Source: Phoronis australis (lineage: Eukaryota > Phoronida > Phoronidae). From it: a stretch of DNA of 64,000 nucleotides. Made by a program: the position numbers and the translations under genes. Of this stretch, positions 51,417 through 63,318 are shown piece by piece. Every line of letters starts with the position of its first letter. Positions within the stretch are counted from its first letter, which is position 1. The stretch covers positions 90,397 through 154,396 of the forward strand of contig NMRA01000079.1 of NCBI GenBank assembly GCA_002633005.1, read 5' to 3'. The notes under the pieces are model-generated. The model did not search any database. It saw nothing but the letters and a program-made list of their open reading frames with translations, and was not told the origin of the DNA.

Positions 51417-52573
51417 TCACTAAGGCGAGCGGCCGCCTAAACAGCGGCCCTCTAACTCCGTCAGTGCCGCAGTTATATACAAGAGAAGAATTTGAAACTT
51501 GGAGCTCAATGCTTACATCATCTCGCAACTCCATTCGTATTATTTGTTTCCGAGTCACTTTGAAACCGTGCTGACACCACTAACTATGTGCCTAAATTCT
51601 GACGTGAATACAAAGAAATTGCATAAAATACGCACCTTAAAACAACTTTCACCTGCAGAAGAAGCGTCGCGCCGAGCAAAAAACAGTCCATTTTCCGCTG
51701 GGTCAAATGTTAATTATGTTAATTGTTGAAGAAAGATAACACGTGAGACTAAAACGCCATCTCTACGTGTACGTCAGTGGAGCAAGTAAACACATTCTGG
51801 ATGTTTCATTTATTTGAGTAAGCTCTACGCGATACGATTATCAAACAATAACTTAGCGGACAGTGAAAGCAGAATTGCACTGCATACTTTGGTATGCTAT
51901 TATGAAGACGTCGCGTCATACACTGCTTTTGTGTGCTTTCAACACCGTTGAATGTATCTGACGTAACTACTCACGCGCATGAAAAGGTGCCTAAACTCTC
52001 AACCTGTTTTCCCATTAGGGTTAGTCCGCGGACTAGTTTGCGGTCGGAACACATTTTAGATCAGCGTGATAACCTACCCTACCAAATTGTCACATTCTCA
52101 GTTGATCGGACTAACCACCGTCCTAACTTAACATATTCACCGTAAACACAACATGTCGTTACGCAACCGCAATAGGGATCCAACAACCAGTTGTCACTTT
52201 TAGTCTAATTTTGAGACATATCTACTTTAAAACTGTACAGTAAACTGCGAGTAGACAGAAACAGCACTGACAACGACGAGAGCGTGCAAAGTGGCGGGAG
52301 CCAACCGAGCCGCCCGCGTGCCCTCTTAGAGTGGGGCCGCAGATATTCGAATCTGGTGGGCAAACTTTGCAACTGTTGGCGCGAAGGCGGGCTATTTACA
52401 TCCCAACATTACGCCTTATTTTCGGGAGACTCCCTTTGAACGCAATATTTCGTTTATTGAGCAGTAGCAGTTCAATCGGGCAATGAGCTATACCAGGGGG
52501 GTCGGGGAATGCCCCGTGTTGTGAACTTGAACGACTAAGCCGGATCAGAGATTTGTTGCACGATATTTATGGG

Positions 52574-52698
52574 GAGCGTTCGGTAATTAACTCGCGGCTA
52601 GAAATTCATTCCAAATAACCCGTTCTCGCTTAAAACACGTGTCGGTATAACTTGCGAAATCTTGCTTTTTAGCAAGACACTAGGGTTACTGAACGCTC
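52574..52698. mobile_element. MITE of the 140-bp family, copy C
   Basis: Terminal repeats GAGCGTTCGGTAA and TTACTGAACGCTC (one mismatch), internal AAATCTTGCTTTTTAGCAAG shared with copies A and B. Confidence 0.65.
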
Positions 52699-52839
52699 GT
52701 CAGCGTCTCAGAGGACATCGTCGGATAACCCGGAATTCGAGTACGTCCGTCGACTTTTTGAAACAAAGCACTCCATCAAAGGCACCACACCAATCTGCAT
52801 GCCTCGCGGGAAGAACTCGGCACTGGCGTGAAGTGGGGT

Positions 52840-53222
52840 GATAATTTAGGACGGTCGGGTGAATTTAGTCCGGACCAAACCTTTATTACCCGCTTACGTA
52901 GGCCTAATTGGACCAACTTTAGTACGCTCGCTAGTCCGGTCTTTTCGAGCGTACTAAATTTAGTACCGTACCAAACAGTGGCAGATCTAGGATACCATGT
53001 ATAAGGGGGGAGGGGGCAACATGTTGCCTCGGGGAATTGGGCAAAGCGCGAGTGTATGTGCACAGGCGGCCCGAAAGTTGTGGGGCTCGGGGATGTGAAC
53101 CNCCGCCTGTGCAAAATCTGGTCCGCTCTAAATCACCTTTCGCATTGGGACTAACATTTTTGTGGTCGAGAAAGAATGTTAGTCCACCGTAGGCCTACTA
53201 ACTCACGTAATGCGAAAGGCCC
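52840..53222. repeat. Cluster of fold-back sequences with a hAT-like fragment
   Basis: A hairpin with perfect 13-bp arms TTTAGTACGCTCG (52918-52930) / CGAGCGTACTAAA (52946-52958). A second fold-back pairs CCTTTCGCATT (53136) with AATGCGAAAGG (53209) and GGACTAACATT with AATGTTAGTCC (53175). Between them begins a CAGTGGCAGATCTAGGAT end like a hAT terminus. A single ambiguous base is at 53102. Confidence 0.55.
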
Positions 53223-54379
53223 GTCAACTTGACACTGAACTGTAATTTCCTTGGTGTATTCCCGGTTTTGCGATCATCCGATTGCGTGAGCTTGTCTCCT
53301 CAAATAATTCTCTTCGGGACATATCTCGCTGCTATCGTAGCATTCATTTTGAACACAGTATTGGACACAATGTAACGTTTACTAAATCTGGGTCAATTTG
53401 TGATGTTTCAAAAACGAGTTGTAGATGTTTGTTTACAATAAAGACAAATGCACAATACTGCGATATAAAAATAGGTAGATGCAACGTTTTAGTGAATCCA
53501 GGCAATGTCTTTGTAACATTTGCCAACCAAACCCAGAGAGGAATGCATGACGCTGTCTGAAAACTGGGTAAAGTTGAAATATAACGCGAGACTGGGTGGA
53601 ATTTGATGTTGAGCAAGTCGTTTAGTTCGTTTCATTTCATCAATAAGAATGATTCCCTAGTTTCCATGTAGAAGGTGTTGAAGCTTTGTATTTATTTGGT
53701 CCGCAACCACCAGCACAAAGTATTGTATGAAGATCCAGCGTGTTTATTCGAGTCGACTGAAAACTCATGCTGTAGCGGCACTGTGGTGAAACTGAGAAGC
53801 TGGCACTAATTAAAAATCGTGACGAACGCAATACCTGAGGGTGCCAACATTTCCTTTACCTTTAAAGGCACCGGTGCAATCTTCAGTGTATATATAAAAC
53901 CAAAGAAGTTTCACAGTAATCTTTTTCCAAGGAGTTTGGCCAGGTGGGGGAGATTCAATAGTCGCCGATGTTTTTCAAACTCTGTATCTAGACGTACCAG
54001 TCAACGTTATGGCGTGAGCACGATGCAGCTGAATAACAAAGAAGAAATAAGTGTCATGGATTCTGACGACGTCGTTTCTGTACCCAAGTGAGACCACGTA
54101 CTGGAGGTACAAAACAATTCTTCTTTCTCTTCTCGGTTGCTGTAGACATGTGTAATCTCCTGAGTATGAACCTGAAACATCAGATTAATTTTATTATTAC
54201 TGTATGACATCGCACATTATTTTAAAGTAAGAAATACTCAGAAAATTCTGTTCAGAAAAAAGATTGTGGACTTCCCTCGCCATCGGATGACAAGTTCATG
54301 GGCTTTTTCGTCTACAATCAGAATGGCCACCTCGCTCTTCTCCAACCTGGAAACTGACTTCTCACCACCCCAGACTTAC

Positions 54380-54902
54380 AGTAACAGTTGAGAGAGTTGT
54401 TTTTGTTGTCATCGTTTGTAAGAATGCTTTTGAAGTCGTATGATTTCCGTGTAGCTGGTCCACCCACGATTATCGTGTGTGAACTTCCATGTCGCAACCG
54501 TTCCTGGGCTTTGATAGATTCAGGGAGATAGCTGTCAGTCAAAAACAAAAAGTGCTTCTTCGACGCCATCTTGTCAAGGAAATGTAAACAAAACTCACCA
54601 CCTGTTGGAAGGAGATTAGTTAACGTGTAGTGGAGTAGTTCCATGCCATCTTGGATGAACAGAACATCCTCAGGATAATAAAAATTTTCTGGCGCAATGT
54701 TTCCAGAAGCTACTGCAAAAGGGATGCTTCGTTGGTCTAGGAAAAAAGACCATCTGTTGTTCCAAGACGGAGCTTCTTCTTGGAGAATCATTGTCGGTTG
54801 CGACTTGTAAATGACTAGCACTGTTTTATCATTGGATATTTCAAAACCAGGCTTGACCTCTTGAATCGTGATTCTTCGAGCGCTGTTGACGATGTTGCTA
54901 CC
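54380..54902 (-). CDS. von Willebrand factor A-like domain exon
   Basis: Phase 0 to 1 exon (acceptor TGTACAG, donor GTAAGT). It reads SARRITIQEVKPGFEISNDK, then LVIYKSQPTMILQ, YTLTNLLPTGGEFC, DKMASKKHFLFLTDS and GSSHTIIVGGPA. These match the order of VWA elements: helix 1 end, 'DxTxVxVVxYSxxP' strand, 'L..TGG' helix, 'KxxxFLTD' strand, and 'Gxxxxxxxxx-A' strand. The DxSxS metal site would be upstream and was not seen. It could be the 5' part of the giant gene (one phase 1-to-2 exon would be missing) or a separate matrix-protein gene. Confidence 0.55.
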
Positions 54903-54967
54903 CTGTACATTCGTGGTTATTTTATTCAAATTATTTCAATCAGAATGCAATACACTGTTACCCTCAC

Positions 54968-55110
54968 CTGTGAAGAGTAAGATGAGTTGACATATTCCCC
55001 ATCACGTTCGCCAAAGCGGTTTCTAAATCTGAGACGAAGTCGTAGCTTCAGTCTCCGAGTGACCCAGTTTGTGCAATATAGTAGTAAGCTGCTTTCTTCG
55101 AAACAATTGT
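54968..55110 (-). CDS. Possible upstream exon of the VWA-like region
   Basis: Open frame with phase 1 to 0, ending SSYSSQ at GTGAGG and separated from the VWA-like exon by a 65-bp intron that contains stops in frame. It encodes a basic stretch (WVTRRLKLRLRLRFRNRFGE). The frame match supports it, but the acceptor's pyrimidine tract is poor and it lacks a DxSxS metal-binding motif. Confidence 0.3.
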
Positions 55111-56339
55111 CTGATTGTCACAGAAAATGTACATGCTTTGACGTTACCCACTTTCCGTCTGCGACGGCATGACTGCATACATCTTGTCCGATAGAGGAAG
55201 TCAGTCTCTTGAATTTTTCACTTGTGTTGAGACCTTCAACCCCAGTCATCAACAAACTAAGAAATCGGTAAGTTTTACAGTATCAAGCTGTATATAATCG
55301 GCCGTTAACGGCCACGGTAGATCTGCAGACTGTTTGCATGCTTTCATCTAGAAGAGCGAGCGCAGTTTTCAGACGTTTATCTGTTCTTCCTTAACAATGT
55401 GCTTGTGTCAAAGCACACCGGTCATACTAGATCTATGAAACAGCCAGAATGATAGTGTCACCTCTGCCAATTTTTGTGAAGTTGACCTGGTTTTGCAGTG
55501 GACCTGTTTTGAAACGATTCAATAGTTTTTTAGAACGTTACCTAAGATTCCCATTCCCGTTCCGTTTTAGTTCCTCAACGTAAAACAAGCGGAAGGAAGA
55601 GACCTTGATGACATCGTTTGACTGTTTGATCAGTTGAAGGTATCAACTATGGGCATCTGTTTCAACCAGGGATGCTAGTTGCTAACTACAGAAAATGCTT
55701 TTAAAAGAATGTTCTGGAGTGATATGTTACTAAACGAGGCATGGGTTTGGCACGGCATTTACTGCAGATGTTACGCTATACTTTTGGCATATATCGTGAA
55801 CGTTTTCTTCTTAGCAGACGGGTTTAATGCATTTTTGAGTTGAAAAAATCACACGAACGTTCATTTCTTGCCACACAATCCCGTGATTGGATAAATTTAC
55901 GATAAAACTCTATGGGCATGGTCAAAATTTCCATAAGACCAGCAAGGTGCAGCAAAGCCATCCTCCGTCTGTTCACCAAGACATATGTTTGGGGGAAGAA
56001 CAGGACAAAGAGCCGACTTTGGTAGTCAACACTAAGCTGCGTCTTCCTCTACCTGATAGAAAACTCTTCCAGGTTCACGTCACGACCTGACGTCAAATGG
56101 CCAATAAACTTTCCCTGATTTAGTAGCGACAGATGGCGACAGAGTATTTGGCAGACAAACTTGCTAAGCTTCGTTGACAGTTTGGCAGCGATGATTTGAA
56201 AGGTTACTTGAGACAGTGTGATTTTACGGGTTTTTTGTTTTTGCTTATAAATTCTTTGTGAATACCATACTATCAAATAACCACAAACGAATTCAGAGCA
56301 AATGTGACGACATAAGTGTTTGGCCAGATGTATAATACT

Positions 56340-57225
56340 AAGCTAACTACGCAAATGATATCGATGGTCACGATCAACGTTTCGATAAATCGATATAACA
56401 GCTAAAATCATCATCAGGTATGAGCCATGCTCTGTATCACTTCGCAATGACAATCAACTTCAAATCATAGTCCATACACTTCAAGTGACAAATAGAGAGT
56501 CATGCAGTTAAATGAACTCAACCATCAACTACCACAACCGAAGGTTGAAAGCGCCTATGTTCCTATACAAGCTGTACTCAGCCTGAAGCTCATTGATGTG
56601 TAAACCTGGATTAATAGGTTTGTTCTCTTCACATCAAAATCCAAAATCTTTACATCATTTAAAGCAATACACTTGATCTGATTCTATCGAGTGAACTGTT
56701 GGTTGGAATCGGTTGTTCTGTTCTTGTTGTCATGCCAACGTACATTACAGTCCTTGCATCGGATCTTATAGACAACATTGCTGTTTTGCTTTGTTTTCAA
56801 AGGAAACTTGAGTTTTGACAATTTCGCGAGTCTTTGACAAGGTCTCAAAACAGCAATTAAGCGAGTTGATGAAATTAGTACAACAACCTGATGAGATTTA
56901 TGTTCCAGGCGGAAGATGCACATATACAAGGTAGGAAGATGTATAATTTTTCCTGTTCAGGCCCGTAATCAACTGACTGTTCTCTGTCTTGTTTAGGTAA
57001 AAATCTATTAGCGCATGAATCAATAAATGAACCAGGAAACTCATTAATCTCCGTGAATGAAAGAAATAACTGGTTTTTGAAATTAGGTCACTGAAATGAA
57101 AGTTGTCACCGTGTCTCATAACGTTAAACAGTTTTATGAGATATGTTTGCTGTTGCAAATTCTGAGGTGCAAAGCTTACCACCAATGGTCTAGCGTCAGG
57201 CATTCTTTTCCCAGTCCACATTTTT
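56340..57225 (-). mobile_element. Penelope-like retroelement fragment (GIY-YIG region and 3' end)
   Basis: Minus-strand frame 56929-56684 includes KLKFPLKTKQNSNVVYKIRC followed by KDCN, the conserved lead-in to the GIY-YIG endonuclease of Penelope-like elements. Downstream (56360-56420) is the family's typical CCTGATGATGATTTTAG ... CGAAACGTTGATCG motif. Coding frames are broken. The upstream part (56930-57225) is assigned by proximity. Confidence 0.55.
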
Positions 57226-58980
57226 AAAGTGCAGTTTGGGCTCTGCTCTCAAACAGGTAAAACGCCAAACATAGACTTGCACGAACAATGGAAAACGTAG
57301 CATCTCTGTGTCCTCAACTGTCACAGCTGTGGTTCGACTTGGTCCAGGTTACTGAGGAGCTCTGCAGCAAAAATGAACAGCTTAGACAGCCTAATCGTTT
57401 TGGCCATAAGGTCAGATGTTTAAATACGGTAAATCTCCACTCATTTCGAACAAAAGTAATTAAAGGGAATCTGTAGAAAAAACACCGAGAAATATGTATA
57501 GTAGAAATTTAATTTGTGATAGGTCTACTGGACCAGTGTCAACCAGAAGACACGCGTGGTACCAATGAAGCATAACCTCAGGTACTTTTTTGCAAAAAGT
57601 GCGTACTTGCCATTTCGTGACGTCGATTCTAAATAAAAAGCGTACTCACAGCCTATTAGTTAACAGTATCCGAAATCATTTCATTTTTTTATGGGAAGAA
57701 AAACCAACTGAATATGTTTGGGGTAAAGTCGACGTCCGCCGGTAATTGCTTCAGATTGTGACTTTATGCCAATTGGTTCATCAAATATGTAAAAATATAT
57801 TTTCAGACATATTACTAAAAACGATAATAAAAAATACCTGGAAATGATGGAAAACATATCGAATTTTTTTTTTTCTAAAACGTATCTCAGCAATACTTTC
57901 TCAAACCCAGGAATTCGGTGAAGGGTGGAAAGAAGTACCATCCGCCTTTCTAAACCGTTTCCATTGTTTGTTTTTGAAATATCGACATTTACCCTCAAGC
58001 AAGTTAGAATTGTACCAAGGTGGTTCGCATGGAATGTTTTCTGTTTTTATGCGAACAGAAATGTTTATAAACTCTCCATAGTTCCTTCCAAAACTTATTT
58101 GAAACACGTTGGGATTTCTTATCAAGATGTTAGGCCTACAGTAGATTTTGGGAACGAATCCTTGCCTATTTACGTCCTTTATTACTAGACAGGTCTAGCT
58201 TGCAAAACGGAAACTTTCGACGTACGCCAAGAACAAAGTCAAGCATAAAAGTGGTTTTGTTAAATTTAGGAGCTTTGCCGTCCATAAATTTGTAAAACAT
58301 CCTTTCTAACGTTTGGATCATCGACTGAGATTGGCCAGGTAATAAAGAAGTGACACTAATTTTTGCAGCATGGATGATTTAACAACTGTTGTTTCGCCAA
58401 CGGGGGAGTTAAAGACTGTTTAGATCATGAAAAAAACAACTTGAACTTTGCTGATTTTTTCCTCGAAATTTGGTCCAATAATTTCGTCCAACTCTACGTT
58501 GAATTTGACACCGAACGTATGAAATGCATTTTCCATATAGGTTTCCTTTCACTTTTTTTGCTAATTTGGACCTCCAGAGCATGGTCTCGAAAAACGTTTT
58601 GAACCCGTGTAATAGTAGATTTGTCGATGAATTAAATTTTTTCGTTTCCTAGGCGTTTGGCTAATGCACGGATCGTTGTTCTGAAGGAGAGTGAATCTAC
58701 TAGTGTGTTTATTCATGAAACGTAGTTGTGATGAGCAGCCGTATCCCTCTAATGAATGTAAACTGCTTTCATTATGCGACTCTTCAAATCGTAATTTAGT
58801 TCGGAATGTTTTTAACAAGTCGGGGCTATTCTTTTAAAGTTGGTTTTTGAACTGAAATTAGGCAAGGTTTTACGAGTTTTCTCAAAGTCTTGAGGCAATA
58901 GACATTTGATTCCTTATGTTTTTCCAACTTCCTGGAAACACGTTTTTTTGCTATTCTAGTTAACTTTGAAAGTGCAAGTA

Positions 58981-59180
58981 TTTGTGACTGGGTTGTTTGT
59001 ACCCAGATTGGAGATCACTATTTGTGACTGGGTTGTTTGTACCCAGATTGGAGATCACTATTTGTGACTGGGTTGTTTGTACCCAGATTGGAGACCACTA
59101 TTTGTGACTGTGTTGCTTGTACCCAGATTGGAGACCACTATTTGTGACTGTGTTGCTTGTACCCAGATTGGAGATCACTA
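58981..59180 (+). repeat. Five tandem copies of a 40-bp unit
   Basis: Units begin TTTGTGACTGGGTTGTTTGT at 58981, 59021, 59061, 59101 and 59141. The last two share TGTTGC in place of GGTTGT, showing stepwise expansion. Confidence 0.95.
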
Positions 59181-61060
59181 TTCCTCTTCATGTTGTAGCG
59201 TGCAAAAATTCAGTTCAGTTTGATTTTTTCGTGAAACTCGGGTTTAGCAACTTTAATGCCTTAGTATGTAGTGATGTCGAAGAAACAGAAGTCATTCGCA
59301 ATACCAGGACACTTTAATAAATTAATAACACTGCATAACATGGGTCTCTATTAGGAATGTTCGTTATGGAAATAGAAAATTCTCTTCCAGCAAATGTTGA
59401 CAAAAACTTCACAGAATAAATAAACATTGAGCAAAATTATTAACTCCATCAGGAATGAGTAGAATCAAAAGCAAGTTATTTTATCCAAGTCTGACTCAGA
59501 GGGGTGTTGCATATTATGACAAATAAATGTTCTCCAGTTTGGGACACCAAAGTTCAAGACCAAATAGACATGGGCGATTTCGGCATTCGTCATACTTGTC
59601 AAAATATCAGACACTGCATTTTTATCAAAAATAGACTAATTTTCATGCAGCCCTGTCTGTAACATGGTAGCGAACAATCGTCTGTCAATCATAATTCTTG
59701 AATTTTTGATGGCCAATACTGTCTTTTTCTAAAACTTGGTAAAGGTCTGACCCAAACTGGAGGTGTTTTACCCTGACTATTTCTGATAAAGATGTTCCTC
59801 CACACTTCCATCCCATCATCAAGATAATGCATAATCATTATTTAGGGCTTTGGGCAACAATTGGCAGTCATTTCTCAAATATGAAACACTCTAACAGATT
59901 ATTTCAACAAATGTAAATAAACTTATCCAGTTTTTACCCCTTACACGGCTTAATATGAGAAGTCTAAACTGAGAAGTAACAGAGCGTTTCGAAACACTAC
60001 TTGAGGGTATCAAAGCGCAAAGACTCAACTAAACCAAACCAAAGTTTTCTGCAATTTCAACACGATTTTTTCACAGTAAGCAGGTTGGGATCAGTCAGCA
60101 CTTCAGTTACACAGCGCCATCTCTTGGAGGGATGGCAGCTAACATGTGACTCTGGTCTCTGTTATGACTATTACCCAACACCCGGGATGTTTACTGCATG
60201 TATTGTCCAACACTATGACCAAGACAGAGGTTGTGTAACACAAAGTCGACTCGTTTGGCCTTTTTCAATATGGATTTATAATAGTGGACTAACTTCCTTT
60301 CTCAATCACAAGAATTTTAAACCCAAAGCAAAAAGCCACAGATTTAGATCAGTCAAGGTGGACTTTCTCAACACAAAATTTCCAAGAAAAGCGAATTGAT
60401 TGTTTTTCATAGCATGAACCAAAAACAGTAGTACCCTACGATTCAAACTTAGCAAACTATTTTCAAATCCAAGCACAGGGCCAATACTAACAAGATAAGA
60501 AGTTGTCTAAAATCTAAAATTGCAACAACTTAGCAAATCACAATGTAGAAATCACAATTCAGTGACTAGACCTGCAATAAGCTGTGATTGTACAGTACAC
60601 TGTGTGTTCAGCTATATAGGACATTTTATGTGTACCCAGTGAATTCAACCTCCCATTGTACACCAGAACTGTGTTACAGTGAATCTCAGTTCACAAGGTT
60701 TGCTAGCTTATGACGTTCCAGTGCATAAGGAGCAAGTAAACAGCACTATATAACAATTGATTTGGCTAAAACAAATATAGATTACAACAAATGTTCCACA
60801 AATTAGTTACTAGGAGTCTGATCACTGAATTGATGGTTTCACTGTTACTAGACATTTGTACAATGAAACTTGCACACTGTAATGGCAAGAAAATGAAACA
60901 AAACAAACTTTTTAGCTAAATATTTTAAATTTCCTCACTTTTATACATGCCTTCCTTCATTTGCACTAGACGAGTTTGAACACAGAAAGAACTTTTTCAA
61001 TAAAAAGACACAATTTAAGTACAAATATTTTGTAAAATACAGTTCTGCATATCTTTGCGT

Positions 61061-61066
61061 TTTATT
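61061..61066 (-). terminator. Candidate polyadenylation signal of the coiled-coil gene
   Basis: AATAAA on the minus strand about 235 nt past the stop codon at 61301. Confidence 0.4.
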
Positions 61067-61300
61067 GTCAATTCATCAAAAAGGGAAGTTCAAGGTCGTT
61101 CAACTGTGGCAGCCATTTTGTATGTGCACCACCAGAAACTCATAAACTATATTGAAAATTCCATATTTAATTCCGATTATTTTGAAACTATTGATCATAA
61201 GCTGAAACAGGATCATTTGGGAATAAGTATAAACTAGATTTGTTTTACGTCAAATTCCTTTTATGAAGTTTTTAACTAAGAACAAGCAGAAAGATTATCT

Positions 61301-62101
61301 TTAAGTAGTGGATGAGACAGAATAGGATTGGCGTGACGGTTTAAAACCTGGGCTGACACACACAGTGGAGGAATCTGCACTAAGCTTGTCTATGTATTTC
61401 TTATGTTTTTTACTGATATGACCAGTTTCATAGTTTGCACCGTTTCCCGATACATTCCTCACAGACGACTGCGACGTAGTCCTCTCAAGCAAATCATTCT
61501 CCATAAAGTTTACTGCCTCAAAATTTTTCATATTGCTGGCAACATGGGAACTCGAATCCGTGTCCTGCTCCGACACCGTTGACAAGGAGCTAGCTGCAGA
61601 TGATATCCTCTGGCTTTGATCACCGCTGCGGACGCGACATGTCTTCCCAGCACTCGGAGGCTTGTTCGACACGTCCTGCACTCCGGAGTCCCGGCTTGTG
61701 CTCGATGACTGCCGATAATCCTCCTCCTTCAAGTCCTTTCTCTCACGGTTCGCACGCTTCTTCAGTCTCCGCATCTCTCTCGCGATACTCTTCAAATCGG
61801 AGTCAGTATCGTTAGTCTCTTCAACCCTATCTGCTCCCTTTTCTGCGCTTGGCGCACGTCTGAGCCTACTCTCCTCGTGCACATTTTTGCAAGAACTGGA
61901 CCCAGACCTGACTCTCTTCCACTCAGACATTGTGGGTTCACCAGTCCCAAGAAGTGCTTCATCCACTTCACTGCTGATTCCATTTTCCTTCAGCAAAATC
62001 TTCAACTGTTCAATGACTAGATCTTTGTGCTTGACTTGTTGCTCTAAAGAGCTGATTTTCTCCGACTGGTCTGACACGCGACGAGACAGGTCAAGGATAA
62101 C
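61301..62101 (-). CDS. Coiled-coil gene, terminal exon
   Basis: Acceptor CCTTTTCAG before 62101 sets the start as VILDLSRRVSDQ. Residues 1-40 form the coiled coil; residues about 100-125 are a basic helix; the remainder is a low-complexity Ser/Thr/Asp tail. The stop is at 61301-61303. Confidence 0.75.
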   Translation of the reverse strand, partial: VILDLSRRVSDQSEKISSLEQQVKHKDLVIEQLKILLKENGISSEVDEALLGTGEPTMSEWKRVRSGSSSCKNVHEESRLRRAPSAEKGADRVEETNDTDSDLKSIAREMRRLKKRANRERKDLKEEDYRQSSSTSRDSGVQDVSNKPPSAGKTCRVRSGDQSQRISSAASSLSTVSEQDTDSSSHVASNMKNFEAVNFMENDLLERTTSQSSVRNVSGNGANYETGHISKKHKKYIDKLSADSSTVCVSPGFKPSRQSYSVSSTT

Positions 62102-63318
62102 CTGAAAAGGTAACATTCTGCAGTTACAAAGTACCACAGTTGTTTAACAGAAATAAGGTGTTATAGTATTTCAGCAAGGAATGTCAAAAAACAAAGTTAA
62201 ATTAAAGTACTGTACTGCATTTCACAGTACAACAAACTAAAACTGTGCTGGTAAAAATGGTGAGGAGTCTATGATGAAAAAAGCCAGTTGGTTTTACAAG
62301 AACATGGTACGCTTATGTTAATTAAATAGTGAATTCAATGAAAAATTATGTTTCAATTTTTATTTTTCTTGAAAGTGTATAAAACTATTAGTAGATTCTC
62401 CAATGGAATTTTCCAACTAAATAATATGTTCAATGTCATAAAATCAAGTACAGTACACGCCAAAGGATCTCAGACAAAATGACCCAGAATTCCCTTTTAC
62501 GGTGGCTGGGCGAAAGCCAAATTCGTGCTCAGAGTATAGTAAAACCTCACCCATTTCGAACAAAAATAATTGCCAAAGTTTCACTTTTTCATTTTCAAAG
62601 GCTTCCAACCTTGTTGTGAATGCCCACAAATTTTCAAAGATATTGGTTGAACTTAAATATGGCAAAACACTATTTTGTTTTTATGGATCACTTGAAAAAC
62701 TGAGAATGTAAAACTTTATCTGTCCACCATGGTGTGACTTAAATTGCTGAAATTTCACAATATCGTTGTCTCAAGACCAAAAAGTTAGCACGGTGGCTAA
62801 GCCATTCTCTAAACATAACTTTGCTGCCAGTCCTTACGAGCCCGAATGACCAGTCCTGACGGCTCATGACCAGTCATAACCCGTCGTGACGGCGAAACAG
62901 TATTTTATCCAAAAGTCTTTTACGCAAGTTTTACATGTAAGCGTGGCAGTTTTTACACGTTCGCATGTCATATTTTGACACGTTTTACACATGAGCATGA
63001 CAGTTTTTTCCATGTGTTACACAATAGCGTGGCAGTTTTCAACATGGATTACATGATTTTCCACAGATTACATGTTTTTACCACCTTTCAAACGCTTTGA
63101 GCATGTAATACGTGTGAAATTCTCATCAGATGAAAAAAGTTAATGGGTATAGAAAGTTCTAGAAGTATTTCAACATATTCTCCTAATATAATATAACCCA
63201 AAAATACATGCACACACCTTCGTCCTGCTGTCTTCCCACTCTACACCACTGTCGACGTCTTCCGCGTCGCCACCATCTCCACGCTGACTCGACGCAGAAT
63301 TAGCACGACTCAGCCTCT
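61301..63318 (-). CDS. Coiled-coil, Ser-rich protein, last two exons (5' part outside window)
   Basis: Exons 63218-63318 (phase 1 to 0) and 61301-62101 (phase 0 to stop) join as SGVEWEDSRTK/VILDLSRRVSDQ. A coiled coil with heptad leucines/isoleucines follows (KISSLEQQVKHKDLVIEQLK), then a long Ser/Thr/Arg-rich tail with a second charged helix (AREMRRLKKRANRERKDLKE), ending SYSVSSTT before the stop. The last exon encodes 266 residues. Family not recognised; the architecture suits a cytoskeletal, centrosomal or scaffold protein, but that is only inference. Confidence 0.7.
62102..63217 (-). other. Intron of the coiled-coil gene
   Basis: Contains a degenerate repeat between about 62930 and 63110, in which GCGTGGCAGTTTT and ACACATG/ACATG words recur at 40-60 bp intervals. 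No coding signal. Confidence 0.5.
63218..63318 (-). CDS. Coiled-coil gene, penultimate exon
   Basis: 101 bp, acceptor CTGTTTTCAG and donor GTGTGT. It reads RLSRANSASSQRGDGGDAED, then VDSGVEWEDSRTK: an Arg-x-x-Ser segment resembling kinase sites, then an acidic stretch leading into the coiled coil of the last exon. Confidence 0.65.

Larger units (their letters stand above)
47291..54379. other. Upstream of the EMI exon; expected location of the signal-peptide exon
   Basis: Searched for a minus-strand ATG with a hydrophobic leader and a phase-2 donor; none was convincing. Contains the Penelope-like remnant, the 51377 hairpin, MITE copy C and the fold-back cluster at 52840-53222. Confidence 0.4.
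55111..61060. other. Between the VWA-like exons and the coiled-coil gene
   Basis: Holds the Penelope-like fragment and the 40-bp minisatellite. The longest frames (for example plus strand 60001-60399) lack motifs and start with non-ATG codons. No gene supported. Confidence 0.5.

Noticed and set aside
60001-60399. 132-codon plus-strand frame
   Set aside because: Starts with TTG, has no recognisable motif, sits in AT-rich sequence opposite the 3' side of the coiled-coil gene.
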